Shown here one piece after another: positions 6,484 through 13,410 of a stretch of DNA of 19,780 bases. The DNA comes from Geobacter sp. UBA4074 (GTDB lineage Bacteria; Desulfobacterota; Desulfuromonadia; Geobacterales; Pseudopelobacteraceae): positions 1-19,780 of the forward strand of contig DFYU01000048.1 in NCBI GenBank assembly GCA_002383415.1, read 5' to 3'. Position numbers and translations under genes: made by a program. How positions within the stretch are numbered: the stretch's first letter is position 1; the number at the start of each line of letters is the position of its first letter. A model generated the notes under the pieces. The model saw only the letters and a program-made list of their open reading frames with translations. It was not told the origin of the DNA and did no database searches.

Positions 6484-7221
6484 ATGCCACACAGACTCAC
6501 GCCCGGCGCCATGTATGCCTCAGTACACAGCTATCTGCAGGAGCTTGAGGAGAGCGGCGTGGACGGGGTGCCGCATGACGAACCTGCTGCGACTGAAGCG
6601 GCAGTTGGCTCAGGTTCTGGTGTTTCCTTGCAGGTTGAACCGCAGACCCTGGCAGAGGTGCGTCAACTGATGGGCGATTGCCAGCGCTGCGGTCTGGCCG
6701 CCACCCGTACCAAGCTGGTGTTTGGCGCCGGTAATCCCCAAGCGCGGCTACTGTTTGTGGGTGAGGCGCCCGGTGCCGACGAGGATCGGCGTGGCGAGCC
6801 ATTCGTGGGTGAGGCCGGCGCTGTCCTGACCAGGATCATCGAGGCCATGGGGCTCAAGCGGGAGCAGGTTTACATCACCAGTCTGCTCAAGTGCCGACCG
6901 CCGGCCAACCGTCACCCCCACAAGGACGAGATCGAGCAGTGCGCACCGTTTTTGGCCCAGCAGATCCGCGTGATTGGCCCTGAGATGATTGTGGCCCTGG
7001 GCACCAGCGCCGCCCAAACCCTGCTGCAGAGCAGGGAGCCGATCTCCCAGTTGCGGGGACAGTTTCACACCTATCACGGCATACCGGTCATGCCGACCTT
7101 CCATCCTTCATTTTTACTGCACCACAAAGACAATAAGCAGCATTACTGGGATGTCTGGAACGACATGGTCTTGGTGCTGGGCCGGCTGGGGCTGGCGGTG
7201 CCGGAGAAAAAGAAGAAGTAG
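6484..7221 (+). CDS. Family 4 uracil-DNA glycosylase with 4Fe-4S cluster
   Basis: It removes uracil from DNA to start base excision repair. Motif A is GEAPGADEDRRGEPFVG (93-109), the distal motif is HPSFLL (207-212), and C66, C69, C137 (KCRPPANRHP) and C153 fit the four cysteines that hold the [4Fe-4S] cluster. The E in GEAPG points to family 4 rather than family 5. The 245 residues include about 55 N-terminal residues before the domain, poorly structured and rich in A, E, G and S, and a lysine-rich tail (EKKKK). AGGAG lies eight bases before the ATG at 6484. It is divergent from the phospholipase-like gene with only 51 bp between, and ends two bases from the stop of the converging NlpC/P60 gene. 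Confidence 0.9.
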   Translation: MPHRLTPGAMYASVHSYLQELEESGVDGVPHDEPAATEAAVGSGSGVSLQVEPQTLAEVRQLMGDCQRCGLAATRTKLVFGAGNPQARLLFVGEAPGADEDRRGEPFVGEAGAVLTRIIEAMGLKREQVYITSLLKCRPPANRHPHKDEIEQCAPFLAQQIRVIGPEMIVALGTSAAQTLLQSREPISQLRGQFHTYHGIPVMPTFHPSFLLHHKDNKQHYWDVWNDMVLVLGRLGLAVPEKKKK

Positions 7222-7223
7222 CA

Positions 7224-8054
7224 TCAATCAGCTAATGGCAACCAGCGTCTGATCACGAACAGTTGCTGCTTGCCGTGTTGTTTTGGCCAGCTATCCACGC
7301 CTTGCCGAGTTGTCATGATCTCCCGCAGTCGCTGGCGCAACGGCGTCAGACGTACCCCTCCATTGCCTGCCTGACCACATACGAGCAGGCTTTCAATGGC
7401 CTGTTCTCCATCGGCAACGATGACTACGTGCCCCTTCCAGACAAGCAGATCCAACGGTTTCAATCGTTTCAGCAACTGCGCGGGCGTGAGCCCTGCCACC
7501 GGCACTGCCCGGCCGTAGCTGACCAGATCAGCGGTGTTGCGTGGTGTGGCACCATCTGTGGCCTCGTACAGCAGGCCGGAACAGTCCAGGCCGGCAAAAT
7601 GACGAGTCTGCCCGAACTGCACACCCTGGCGCAGGTTGCCGCCCCAGACATAGGGCAGGCCGATTGCGGAGCGCAGGAGCTGCAGTAGTTCTTCGGCAGA
7701 GCGGGGTGCCGGAATGGGCAGCGGCGGCAGCGAGGCGCGCCGCTCGAGTCCGCTGGCAGCAACAAATAAGCGCACACTCGGTGGCGGACGGTAGGATGGG
7801 CTGGTGACCTCAAGCACCGACTGCCGGTTAAGAATTATTTCCGCCACAACCGTGAAAGGGGTGCCCGCAAAGGCGATCCATTCAAGTTGACGTACCTGGC
7901 CACAGTGGTCGGTGGGTGGCGGTGCGCTGCTGGCAGCAGCCTGTGGGCTGTTGTAGACCGGAGTTGGTACGCTGGCCACGGCGTAGGGTAACGGTTGGGC
8001 AACGGCTGTCACCGGCAGCACCAGACAGTTCAAAATCAGCAGCAACCGTTTCAT
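7224..8054 (-). CDS. Secreted NlpC/P60-family cysteine endopeptidase
   Basis: With the ATG at 8054 the protein is 276 residues. A TTG directly in front (8057) is a less likely start. A signal peptide covers about the first 20 residues (MKRLLLILNCLVLPVTAVA). A linker and a putative SH3-like region follow to about 115. The NlpC/P60 domain begins near 118: GLPYVWGGN, then GLDCSGLLY with the expected nucleophile C158, and VWKGHVVIVADG with the expected H209. Such enzymes cut the D-Glu-to-diamino-acid bond in peptidoglycan stem peptides, in the periplasm or outside. The third catalytic residue is not obvious. The start overlaps the stop of the upstream helical-repeat gene (TGATG), so the two are translationally coupled. 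Confidence 0.85.
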   Translation of the reverse strand: MKRLLLILNCLVLPVTAVAQPLPYAVASVPTPVYNSPQAAASSAPPPTDHCGQVRQLEWIAFAGTPFTVVAEIILNRQSVLEVTSPSYRPPPSVRLFVAASGLERRASLPPLPIPAPRSAEELLQLLRSAIGLPYVWGGNLRQGVQFGQTRHFAGLDCSGLLYEATDGATPRNTADLVSYGRAVPVAGLTPAQLLKRLKPLDLLVWKGHVVIVADGEQAIESLLVCGQAGNGGVRLTPLRQRLREIMTTRQGVDSWPKQHGKQQLFVIRRWLPLAD

Positions 8055-8839
8055 CAATGCTCTCCCAGATACTGTTTGATGCAGGCCCGCTGCTGTGTGG
8101 TCAGGCGTGGCGAGTGGCCCAGCTCCTTGACGACACCACGTTTAAGGCGTGGCAGCCAGAGGGTGTACCAGATCAGCGGCGTGCGCGGATGCTTGAGGAT
8201 TGCCAGCCGTAGGTTGGGGCGGTGCTGCCAGTGGGCGTGGCGGGCCACCTGCGAAATGGTTTCGGCACTGGCGGCCCCGGAGCTGAGGAACTGGTGCAGG
8301 GCTCCCTCCTTGAGGCGCGGGTTGTCCAGGCAGACGGCCACCACCTGCGGCAGCCCCTCCTTGAGCAGCGCCTCGACAATGGCGGCGCTGCCCTGGCGGG
8401 CCAGGGTCAGTTTGTTGCCCAGGGGCTGGGTGGGCAGACGCTGGATGATCAGGCGTTCCGCTGCCATCCGCTGGTCCGGTGTGGCCTGGGGGTGACGGCT
8501 GAGCTCGGCCAGATCGAACAGGTACAGGCGGGGCAGAAGACCTAGGGCGATCTGGGGTGGCGTTTCGGGATGCCGCGCCAGCGCCTTGGCAAGTTGATAG
8601 CTGTTGCCAGCCTCGTCTACGTAGTGCTGGATGATTTCAAACAGGGCGCTGGTCAAGCCGCGCTGCTTGAGCAGGGTCAGCAGGTGATGTTCGTCCAGGG
8701 CCGGGTTGCGTAGCAGCACCCGTAGCAGGTCAGGGGACGGCTGCTCAAGCAGGGAATAGATGGCCTGCTTGTCGGCCGTGAGTGCGTGATGCAGCCGTTT
8801 GAGATCAAGCTCCTGAGGGGCTATTTCCAGTGTCTGCAT
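8054..8839 (-). CDS. Uncharacterised helical-repeat protein in threonine aldolase operon
   Basis: I do not recognise a named family. The 261 residues are leucine-rich and almost wholly helical, with no signal peptide or membrane segment, so it should be cytoplasmic. A repeated pattern can be seen: a helix ending in [N/H/S]-P, a short turn, then another leucine-rich helix. The caps are RNP near 44-46, RHP at 89-91, RHP at 115-117, DNP at 172-174, KHP at 216-218 and HSP at 242-244. This resembles a HEAT- or LRV-like solenoid used for protein binding. It starts 15 bp after the threonine aldolase stop codon, and its stop overlaps the NlpC/P60 start, so it sits in the middle of a three-gene operon. 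No function is assigned. Confidence 0.7.
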   Translation of the reverse strand: MQTLEIAPQELDLKRLHHALTADKQAIYSLLEQPSPDLLRVLLRNPALDEHHLLTLLKQRGLTSALFEIIQHYVDEAGNSYQLAKALARHPETPPQIALGLLPRLYLFDLAELSRHPQATPDQRMAAERLIIQRLPTQPLGNKLTLARQGSAAIVEALLKEGLPQVVAVCLDNPRLKEGALHQFLSSGAASAETISQVARHAHWQHRPNLRLAILKHPRTPLIWYTLWLPRLKRGVVKELGHSPRLTTQQRACIKQYLGEH

Positions 8840-8854
8840 CGCGGTGCCCTGGCG

Positions 8855-9913
8855 CTAAGCCGTAGCCTGGGTAGCCAATGCGGCTGCGTCTTTTATAAAG
8901 GCCTCGATTTCGTCCCTGGTGGTGGCCCAGGAGCACATCAGCCGGGCACCGCCGGCGCCGATAAAGCTGTAAAAACGCCAGCCCAACGCCTGCAGCCCTT
9001 GCAGCACCTCGGGCGGCATCCGTACAAAGACCGAATTGGCCTGGCGGGGAAACATCAGTTCGACCCCCGGAAGCTGACGCAAGCGTTCCTCCAGCAGGGC
9101 CGCACTGCGGTTGGCATGCCGTGCCCGCTCCAACCAACTGCCCGATTGCAGCATGCCGATCCAGGGGGCGGCCAGAAAGCGCATCTTTGAGGCCAGTTGC
9201 CCGGCCTGTTTGCAGCGGTAGTCGAACTCCTCCGCCAGCTGCTGATTGAAAAAAACCACCGCCTCACCCAGTGCCATGCCGTTCTTGGCCCCACCCAAGC
9301 AGAGCACGTCAACACCTGCCCGCCAACTGATATCGGCCGGGTGGCAGCCAAGGCTGGCCACCGCATTGGCAAAACGGGCACCATCCATATGCAGCTGCAG
9401 ACCGTAGCGGCGGGCCAGGTCACCGGCGGCCTGCAGCTCATTCGGATTGTAAACCGTACCCAGCTCGGTGGCCTGGGTCAGCGACAGAACCCGTGGCTTG
9501 GGGTAGTGAATATCGCTGCGTTTGGTAATCAATTGTTCCACTGCCGTAAGGTCGATCTTGCCGTGGTGACCTCCGGCCAGCAGCAGCTTGGTGCCGTTGG
9601 AGAAAAATTCCGGAGCACCGCATTCGTCGGTCTCGATATGGGCGAATTCCTGGCAGATGATGCTGTGGTAGGACTGACAGAGCGAGGCCAGGGCCAATGA
9701 GTTGGCGGCGGTACCGTTAAAGACGAAAAAGACCTGGCAGTCGGTTTCGAACAGTTCCCGAATCAGGCTGCAGGCCTGCTCTGTGGAGCGGTCGTCGCCG
9801 TAGGAGGCGGCATAGCCGTTGTTGGCCTGTTGCAAAGCCTGCATGGCCTCGGGGCAGATGCCGGCATAGTTGTCGCTGGCAAAGGCCAATCGGTAGGTGC
9901 TGTGGGTGGTCAT
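8855..9913 (-). CDS. ltaE: Low-specificity L-threonine aldolase (PLP)
   Basis: The enzyme splits L-threonine or L-allo-threonine to glycine and acetaldehyde. Of 352 residues, the core shows FASDNYAGICPEAM (11-24), YGDD (38-41), NGTAANSLAL with the phosphate-binding GTxAN (67-71), EFAHIETDECG with H92 stacking on PLP, HMDGARFANA with D177, and K210 in GGAKNGMALGEAVVF as the expected Schiff-base lysine. Length and motif order match bacterial LtaE-like aldolases. CGGAG lies six bases before the ATG at 9913. It is the first gene of the operon with the helical-repeat protein and the NlpC/P60 peptidase; the link to cell-wall turnover is unexplained. Confidence 0.88.
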   Translation of the reverse strand: MTTHSTYRLAFASDNYAGICPEAMQALQQANNGYAASYGDDRSTEQACSLIRELFETDCQVFFVFNGTAANSLALASLCQSYHSIICQEFAHIETDECGAPEFFSNGTKLLLAGGHHGKIDLTAVEQLITKRSDIHYPKPRVLSLTQATELGTVYNPNELQAAGDLARRYGLQLHMDGARFANAVASLGCHPADISWRAGVDVLCLGGAKNGMALGEAVVFFNQQLAEEFDYRCKQAGQLASKMRFLAAPWIGMLQSGSWLERARHANRSAALLEERLRQLPGVELMFPRQANSVFVRMPPEVLQGLQALGWRFYSFIGAGGARLMCSWATTRDEIEAFIKDAAALATQATA

Positions 9914-10011
9914 GGCAACTCCGTGTGGTGGTGATCAGAAAAGTGGCACTAGCTGGTGGCTATCTAGGCACTGATGGTAACGGCTCGAATGTTTTTTCAC
10001 CATCATCCAGT

Positions 10012-10045
10012 CGTGTGTTCAGCCATTTTGTCGGCTAACCACACG
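10012..10045. repeat. Imperfect inverted repeat in the ltaE / outer-membrane protein divergent region
   Basis: CGTGTGTTCAGCC (10012-10024) pairs with GGCTAACCACACG (10033-10045) at 11 of 13 positions around an eight-base loop. It has no T tract, so it is more likely an operator or leader hairpin than a terminator. The rest of the 254-bp gap (9914-10167) contains a possible -24/-12 promoter and no convincing gene. Confidence 0.4.
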
Positions 10046-10088
10046 GAAATCAAGCTGTTTTTGTTGTCTGTCAGTTTGGTCGGCCTGG

Positions 10089-10105
10089 TTGGCACGGTTA
10101 CTGAT
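10089..10105 (+). promoter_or_regulatory. Possible sigma-54 (-24/-12) promoter before the outer-membrane protein gene
   Basis: TTGGCACG at 10089-10096 is a full match to the -24 element (TGGCACG). After four bases CTGAT (10101-10105) matches the -12 element TTGCW at three of five positions, with A in place of the usual C. Transcription would begin near 10117, about 50 nt before the ATG. No RpoN activator site was identified. Confidence 0.35.
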
Positions 10106-10167
10106 GAACAGGGAGGCAAGGCTCGTTACCATTCTCGTCGTCAGACCAACCTAAAGGAGGAATCAGT

Positions 10168-10914
10168 ATGAAACTCGTCGCACGTACCCTGTTGGCCGCA
10201 GCGTTGACCCTCTCCATGAGCAGTGCCGCCATGGCAACCTATTCGGGGCAGATCTGGATCCCGTCCACCGATGCCAAAGGTTTTGGTGAGGTGAACATCA
10301 GCATCGACAATTACCTTCGTTTTTCAAGTGCTGATAATGCAGGTGTCAATACCTTCGACGCCGGCGTTACCGTGGGTGTGCTGCCGTTCGAAAAACTCAA
10401 ACTGGAGGTGGGGGTCGACTACCTGACCGATGGTCTGCAGAGCGAAGATTCAGCCATGAGTGACCACCCGGCCTATTTCAACGTCAAGGCTGCCATGCCT
10501 GAAGATGCCGCCTTCAAAGGTATGCCGGCCCTGGCCGTCGGCATGTTTGGCATGAATACCGCCGACACGGCCCTTTCCGCCAATATCCTCTATGGCCTGG
10601 TTGCCAAGACCCTGCCGGTGGTGGGACGGATCTCGGCGGGCGGTTACCACGGGGCTGAGCAGAGTCTTGGCAGCAACAATAATGGCCTGATGCTCTCCTG
10701 GGACCGCAGCATGCCCGAGATTTCTGATAAGCTCTGGATGGCGGTGGATTACATGAGCGGCAACAACGCCTTTGGTGCCTTGTCGGCCGGCGCTGCCTGG
10801 GCCTTTACCCCCAATGTATCGTTGCTGGTGGGTGTGAACGCCTATAACCCGTATCAAAGTGAGAAGGCTGGCGGGAAGCCGACCTTCACCACCCAGCTGG
10901 ATATCAACTTCTAG
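10168..10914 (+). CDS. Small predicted outer-membrane beta-barrel protein, unknown function
   Basis: The 248 residues start with a clear signal peptide (MKLVARTLLAAALTLSMSS then AAMA, cut after residue 23). The mature part has alternating hydrophobic and polar residues, many glycines and aromatic residues, and ends in TTQLDINF. A terminal phenylalanine in such a strand is the usual BAM-complex signal for outer-membrane insertion. I see about eight possible strands but cannot fix the number, and I recognise no specific porin or transporter family. The ribosome site AAAGGAGG, seven bases from the ATG, is nearly a perfect match to the 16S rRNA end, so high expression is likely. It stands alone, followed by a 42-bp perfect palindrome. 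Confidence 0.7.
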   Translation: MKLVARTLLAAALTLSMSSAAMATYSGQIWIPSTDAKGFGEVNISIDNYLRFSSADNAGVNTFDAGVTVGVLPFEKLKLEVGVDYLTDGLQSEDSAMSDHPAYFNVKAAMPEDAAFKGMPALAVGMFGMNTADTALSANILYGLVAKTLPVVGRISAGGYHGAEQSLGSNNNGLMLSWDRSMPEISDKLWMAVDYMSGNNAFGALSAGAAWAFTPNVSLLVGVNAYNPYQSEKAGGKPTFTTQLDINF

Positions 10915-10934
10915 GTTTTTTCAGGGAACGAAGC

Positions 10935-10976
10935 ACAACAAAGCGGGGGACAGCATGCTGTCCCCCGCTTTGTTGT
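10935..10976. terminator. 42-bp perfect palindrome acting as a bidirectional terminator
   Basis: Every base from 10935 to 10955 pairs with its mirror from 10956 to 10976; the centre is GCATGC and the stem holds a GGGGG/CCCCC block. The outer part is AACAAAG on the left and CTTTGTT on the right, giving T-rich ends on both strands. It sits between the converging outer-membrane protein and cytochrome c peroxidase genes, 20 and 14 bp from their stops. Confidence 0.8.
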
Positions 10977-10990
10977 ATGTGCAGGTTCAA

Positions 10991-12157
10991 TCAGGGGAAG
11001 GGTGGCAGGGTGATGTTGGCCAACGGCTTGCCATAACCATCGCTCAAGGTCTGCATAAAGGCTACGATGGCCGCCACCTCACTCTTGGTCAGTTTCAGGT
11101 TGCCCATCTCCTCGCGGTTCACGTTCTGAGGCACTTCCGGCGCGGGCCATCTGCCCCGCAGGCCGGCCGTGTTGTAGAAATCGACGATCTCTGTCAGGGT
11201 GGCAAAGTAGCCGTTATGGCCGTAGGGGGCGGTAAGGGCGATGTTGCGCAGGGTCGGCACCTTGAATTTCCCCTTCTGCAATCCCTTGGGGTCAAGAGCG
11301 GCGATCTCTGGTCGACCGCCCAGGCCGAGGTCGGTGGGCGCTTGGGCAATGGCCGGGTTGCTGCTGCGGGGTATGCCCAGGTTATCGTAGGTGAAATCGG
11401 TAAACAGCGGCGGGATCATGCTGCCGTCAGGACCCTTGAACGGCGTCGAGATGTGGCATTTGTTGCAGAGTCCCTTGCCGTTGAACAGCTGCAGCCCCAG
11501 GCGCTCCTGTGCGGTCAGTTTGGCCTTGCCGGCCAGCACGTAATCGTATTTCGAGCTGAACTGGTTCAGCTCTCGCGATTTTTCGTAGGCAGCGATGGCG
11601 TCGGCGGCCATGTCGTACAACATCTCCGCCACCAACGAGTCAGCCAGGTTGACGTTGTGCAGCGAGACCTTGTAGACCTGCTCAAAAAGTTGGCGGTAGT
11701 TGGGCAACAGCGGGTTGTCCGGGTGACGCACCGCCTCCTTCACCGAGCGGGGGCTGATCATCGCCATCTCCACCGGGTTGAGGAATGGTCCCTTGGCCTG
11801 GGCCTTCAGCGTCGGTTCTCGTCCATCCCAGAATTGTCCCCCCACATATAGGCCATCCTCGCCATTCCAGTGGAAATGGGGGCTGAAGGCGGCGTAGGCG
11901 GCGCTGGGCGTGTTGCGGGTGCCCAGCTTGCCCGGCACCGAGCCCTTGGACACGACACTCTGCTTGGGATTGGCAACGTTCTCTGGGTCGGCAAAACCGG
12001 GCGGCATATGGCAGGTGGAGCAGGACTGGTTTTTCTGCAGCGAGAGTTGCGGGTCGAAGTAGAGCAGCTTGCCCAGCTCTTCCTTGGGGGTAAGCTGAAT
12101 TGCTGCTGCCGGCAGGGCTGATAGCAACAGGCAAAGGACAATAAGCACGCTGTGCAT
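10991..12157 (-). CDS. Dihaem cytochrome c peroxidase (CcpA/MacA family)
   Basis: This periplasmic enzyme reduces hydrogen peroxide with electrons from c-type cytochromes. In Geobacter the relative MacA has also been linked to extracellular electron transfer. The 388 residues start with a signal peptide (to about ALPAAA19). Two haem c sites follow: C46-S-T-C49-H50 and C231-N-K-C234-H235. FWDGREPTLKAQAKGPFLNPVEM (about 109-131) and PTLRNIALTAPYGHNGYF near 295-315 are typical of the bacterial peroxidase family. AGGAGG lies ten bases before the ATG at 12157, and a strong TTGACA-N16-TAAAAT promoter lies upstream. At 388 residues it is slightly longer than classic CcpA proteins. Peroxidase versus electron-shuttle role cannot be told from sequence. 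Confidence 0.9.
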   Translation of the reverse strand: MHSVLIVLCLLLSALPAAAIQLTPKEELGKLLYFDPQLSLQKNQSCSTCHMPPGFADPENVANPKQSVVSKGSVPGKLGTRNTPSAAYAAFSPHFHWNGEDGLYVGGQFWDGREPTLKAQAKGPFLNPVEMAMISPRSVKEAVRHPDNPLLPNYRQLFEQVYKVSLHNVNLADSLVAEMLYDMAADAIAAYEKSRELNQFSSKYDYVLAGKAKLTAQERLGLQLFNGKGLCNKCHISTPFKGPDGSMIPPLFTDFTYDNLGIPRSSNPAIAQAPTDLGLGGRPEIAALDPKGLQKGKFKVPTLRNIALTAPYGHNGYFATLTEIVDFYNTAGLRGRWPAPEVPQNVNREEMGNLKLTKSEVAAIVAFMQTLSDGYGKPLANITLPPFP

Positions 12158-12219
12158 GGTGGTTCAACCTCCTGGAATTGCATAGACTGCATCAGATGGT
12201 GGAGTGCTGGTTCATGAGG

Positions 12220-12247
12220 ATTTTATAAGGTAGTCCCCGCTTGTCAA
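12220..12247 (-). promoter_or_regulatory. Strong sigma-70 promoter of the cytochrome c peroxidase gene
   Basis: On the minus strand a consensus TTGACA (12247-12242) and TAAAAT (12225-12220) are 16 bp apart. The predicted start is near 12213, giving a leader of about 55 nt. It separates the peroxidase gene from the glycosyltransferase upstream. Confidence 0.65.
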
Positions 12248-12286
12248 GCCGCAATTGCCACAACCTGCGGTCGTGGTATACTTTGC

Positions 12287-13315
12287 TCAAACTCGCAGAT
12301 GCTCTATCGCTTGCATGACTTTTGCGTACAGTGCAGCCAGGCTGGCAGCCTCGTGTTGAGGAGAAAAACGGGTGGTGACAAGCATCTTGGCCGCTGCCCC
12401 CGGCTCTTTCAGGAGCTCGGGGTGAGCCAGCAGGTGCTGTAGCAGTTGGCGCAACTGCTGCTGATCCTGGAACAGCCAGCCGGTTTCGCCCTGTTGGATG
12501 AGGGAGCGGTTGCCGGCCACATCACGGGCGATGACCGGTCTGGCGGATGCCATCGCTTCCAGCAGGGTGTTGGCCATACCGCCCTCGAAGCGGGAGTAGT
12601 TTAACACCAGGTCGCAGGCGGCAAACAGGTCCCCCATCAGCTGGTGGGGAACCTCCCCCATCAGCTGCACCCACGGCAATGCGGCTGCCTGCTGTCGCAC
12701 CTGGGCCGCATAGTCTGCATCAAGGTCACCACCGGCAACCCACAGCTGTAGTTGGGGGTTCTGATCGGCCAGGGGGGCAAGGGCGGTAAAGGCCTCGAGA
12801 ACACCTTTAACGGGGCGGATGGCGGCCGGCAGCAGGATGATGAAGCTGCCGGACTGACGTGGGAACGGCTCAGATGCAGCCAGAGGGGTGACTCCCTGCG
12901 GGATGACCTGCACCCGTGCCCTCAGTTCGGGATGGCGTCTGGTGAGCTGCTCGGCTGCCAGTGGGTCAAAGCAGGTGATGGCTGCGGCATCCTGCAGCGC
13001 CAGTAACGTGTCGGGATGGTTGTAAAAGTTGGGGTCGTACAGATCGCTGCCGGTCATGGTGATCAGATAGGGGCGTCTGTTGCGCAGGGCGAGCAGGCGG
13101 GCGGCTGGCCCGCTATGGTAGGCATGGAAAGCATGCAATAGCTCGGGCTGAAAACGGTTGATCAACTGCTGGGCTTGGTCCAGGCTGGTGGTGTCCAGCC
13201 CGATAGTCGTGCTTTCGCAGTCAACGGCTGGCAGGTGGTGTGCAATGCGCTGCACGGTGATCATATTACCCCGCAAGGGGCCGTTGGTGAAGGGGCTGAA
13301 GAGGGCTATACGCAT
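12287..13315 (-). CDS. GT4-type (GT-B fold) glycosyltransferase, acceptor unknown
   Basis: With the ATG at 13315 the protein is 342 residues and begins MRIALFSPFTNGPLRGN, the usual first strand and glycine-rich loop of GT4 enzymes. A longer frame from a GTG at 13369 adds 18 residues without domain content. HAFHAYHSG lies in the N-terminal half. The C-terminal nucleotide-sugar half has LPAAIRPVKGV, then FEGGMANTLLEAMASARPVIARDVAGN, the acidic donor-sugar motif. These resemble small stand-alone GT4 proteins of the GLT1D1 kind, but this is from memory of motifs. No other polysaccharide genes are nearby, so the acceptor cannot be guessed. It is divergent from the PhnP-like gene. Confidence 0.8.
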   Translation of the reverse strand: MRIALFSPFTNGPLRGNMITVQRIAHHLPAVDCESTTIGLDTTSLDQAQQLINRFQPELLHAFHAYHSGPAARLLALRNRRPYLITMTGSDLYDPNFYNHPDTLLALQDAAAITCFDPLAAEQLTRRHPELRARVQVIPQGVTPLAASEPFPRQSGSFIILLPAAIRPVKGVLEAFTALAPLADQNPQLQLWVAGGDLDADYAAQVRQQAAALPWVQLMGEVPHQLMGDLFAACDLVLNYSRFEGGMANTLLEAMASARPVIARDVAGNRSLIQQGETGWLFQDQQQLRQLLQHLLAHPELLKEPGAAAKMLVTTRFSPQHEAASLAALYAKVMQAIEHLRV

Positions 13316-13321
13316 GTCGCC

Positions 13322-13350
13322 ATTATCGGTTGCCGATGGTTTTGATGCAA
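13322..13350 (-). promoter_or_regulatory. Candidate promoter of the glycosyltransferase gene
   Basis: On the minus strand TTGCAT (13350-13345) and GATAAT (13327-13322) are 17 bp apart. Transcription would start at about 13315, which is the proposed ATG itself. The inverted repeat ATCGG-TTG-CCGAT (13325-13337) overlaps the -10 element and could be an operator. Confidence 0.35.
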
Positions 13351-13370
13351 GGCAAAAGGGGAAATGCACC

Positions 13371-13400
13371 TTGCCCGTCGGGGTTCGCTTCTGGTATTCT
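13371..13400 (+). promoter_or_regulatory. Candidate promoter of the PhnP-like gene
   Basis: TTGCCC (13371-13376) and TATTCT (13395-13400) are 18 bp apart. Transcription would start near 13407, only about four bases before the ATG at 13411, and no Shine-Dalgarno sequence is visible there. Confidence 0.35.
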
Positions 13401-13410
13401 GCGCTTCCCT

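Noticed and set aside
9974..10171. A 65-codon open frame just before the outer-membrane protein gene
   Set aside because: It overlaps the next start codon, has no ribosome site, includes the hairpin and promoter-like sequences, and its product resembles no protein; it is treated as regulatory DNA.
13316..13369. An 18-residue extension of the glycosyltransferase from a GTG codon
   Set aside because: The extension has no homology-like content, crosses the candidate promoter, and the ATG at 13315 gives the typical GT4 start.
13330..13410. An N-terminal extension of the PhnP-like protein
   Set aside because: It covers the promoter region and adds a low-quality peptide before MKIIVLGSGTS, the usual first strand of the fold.
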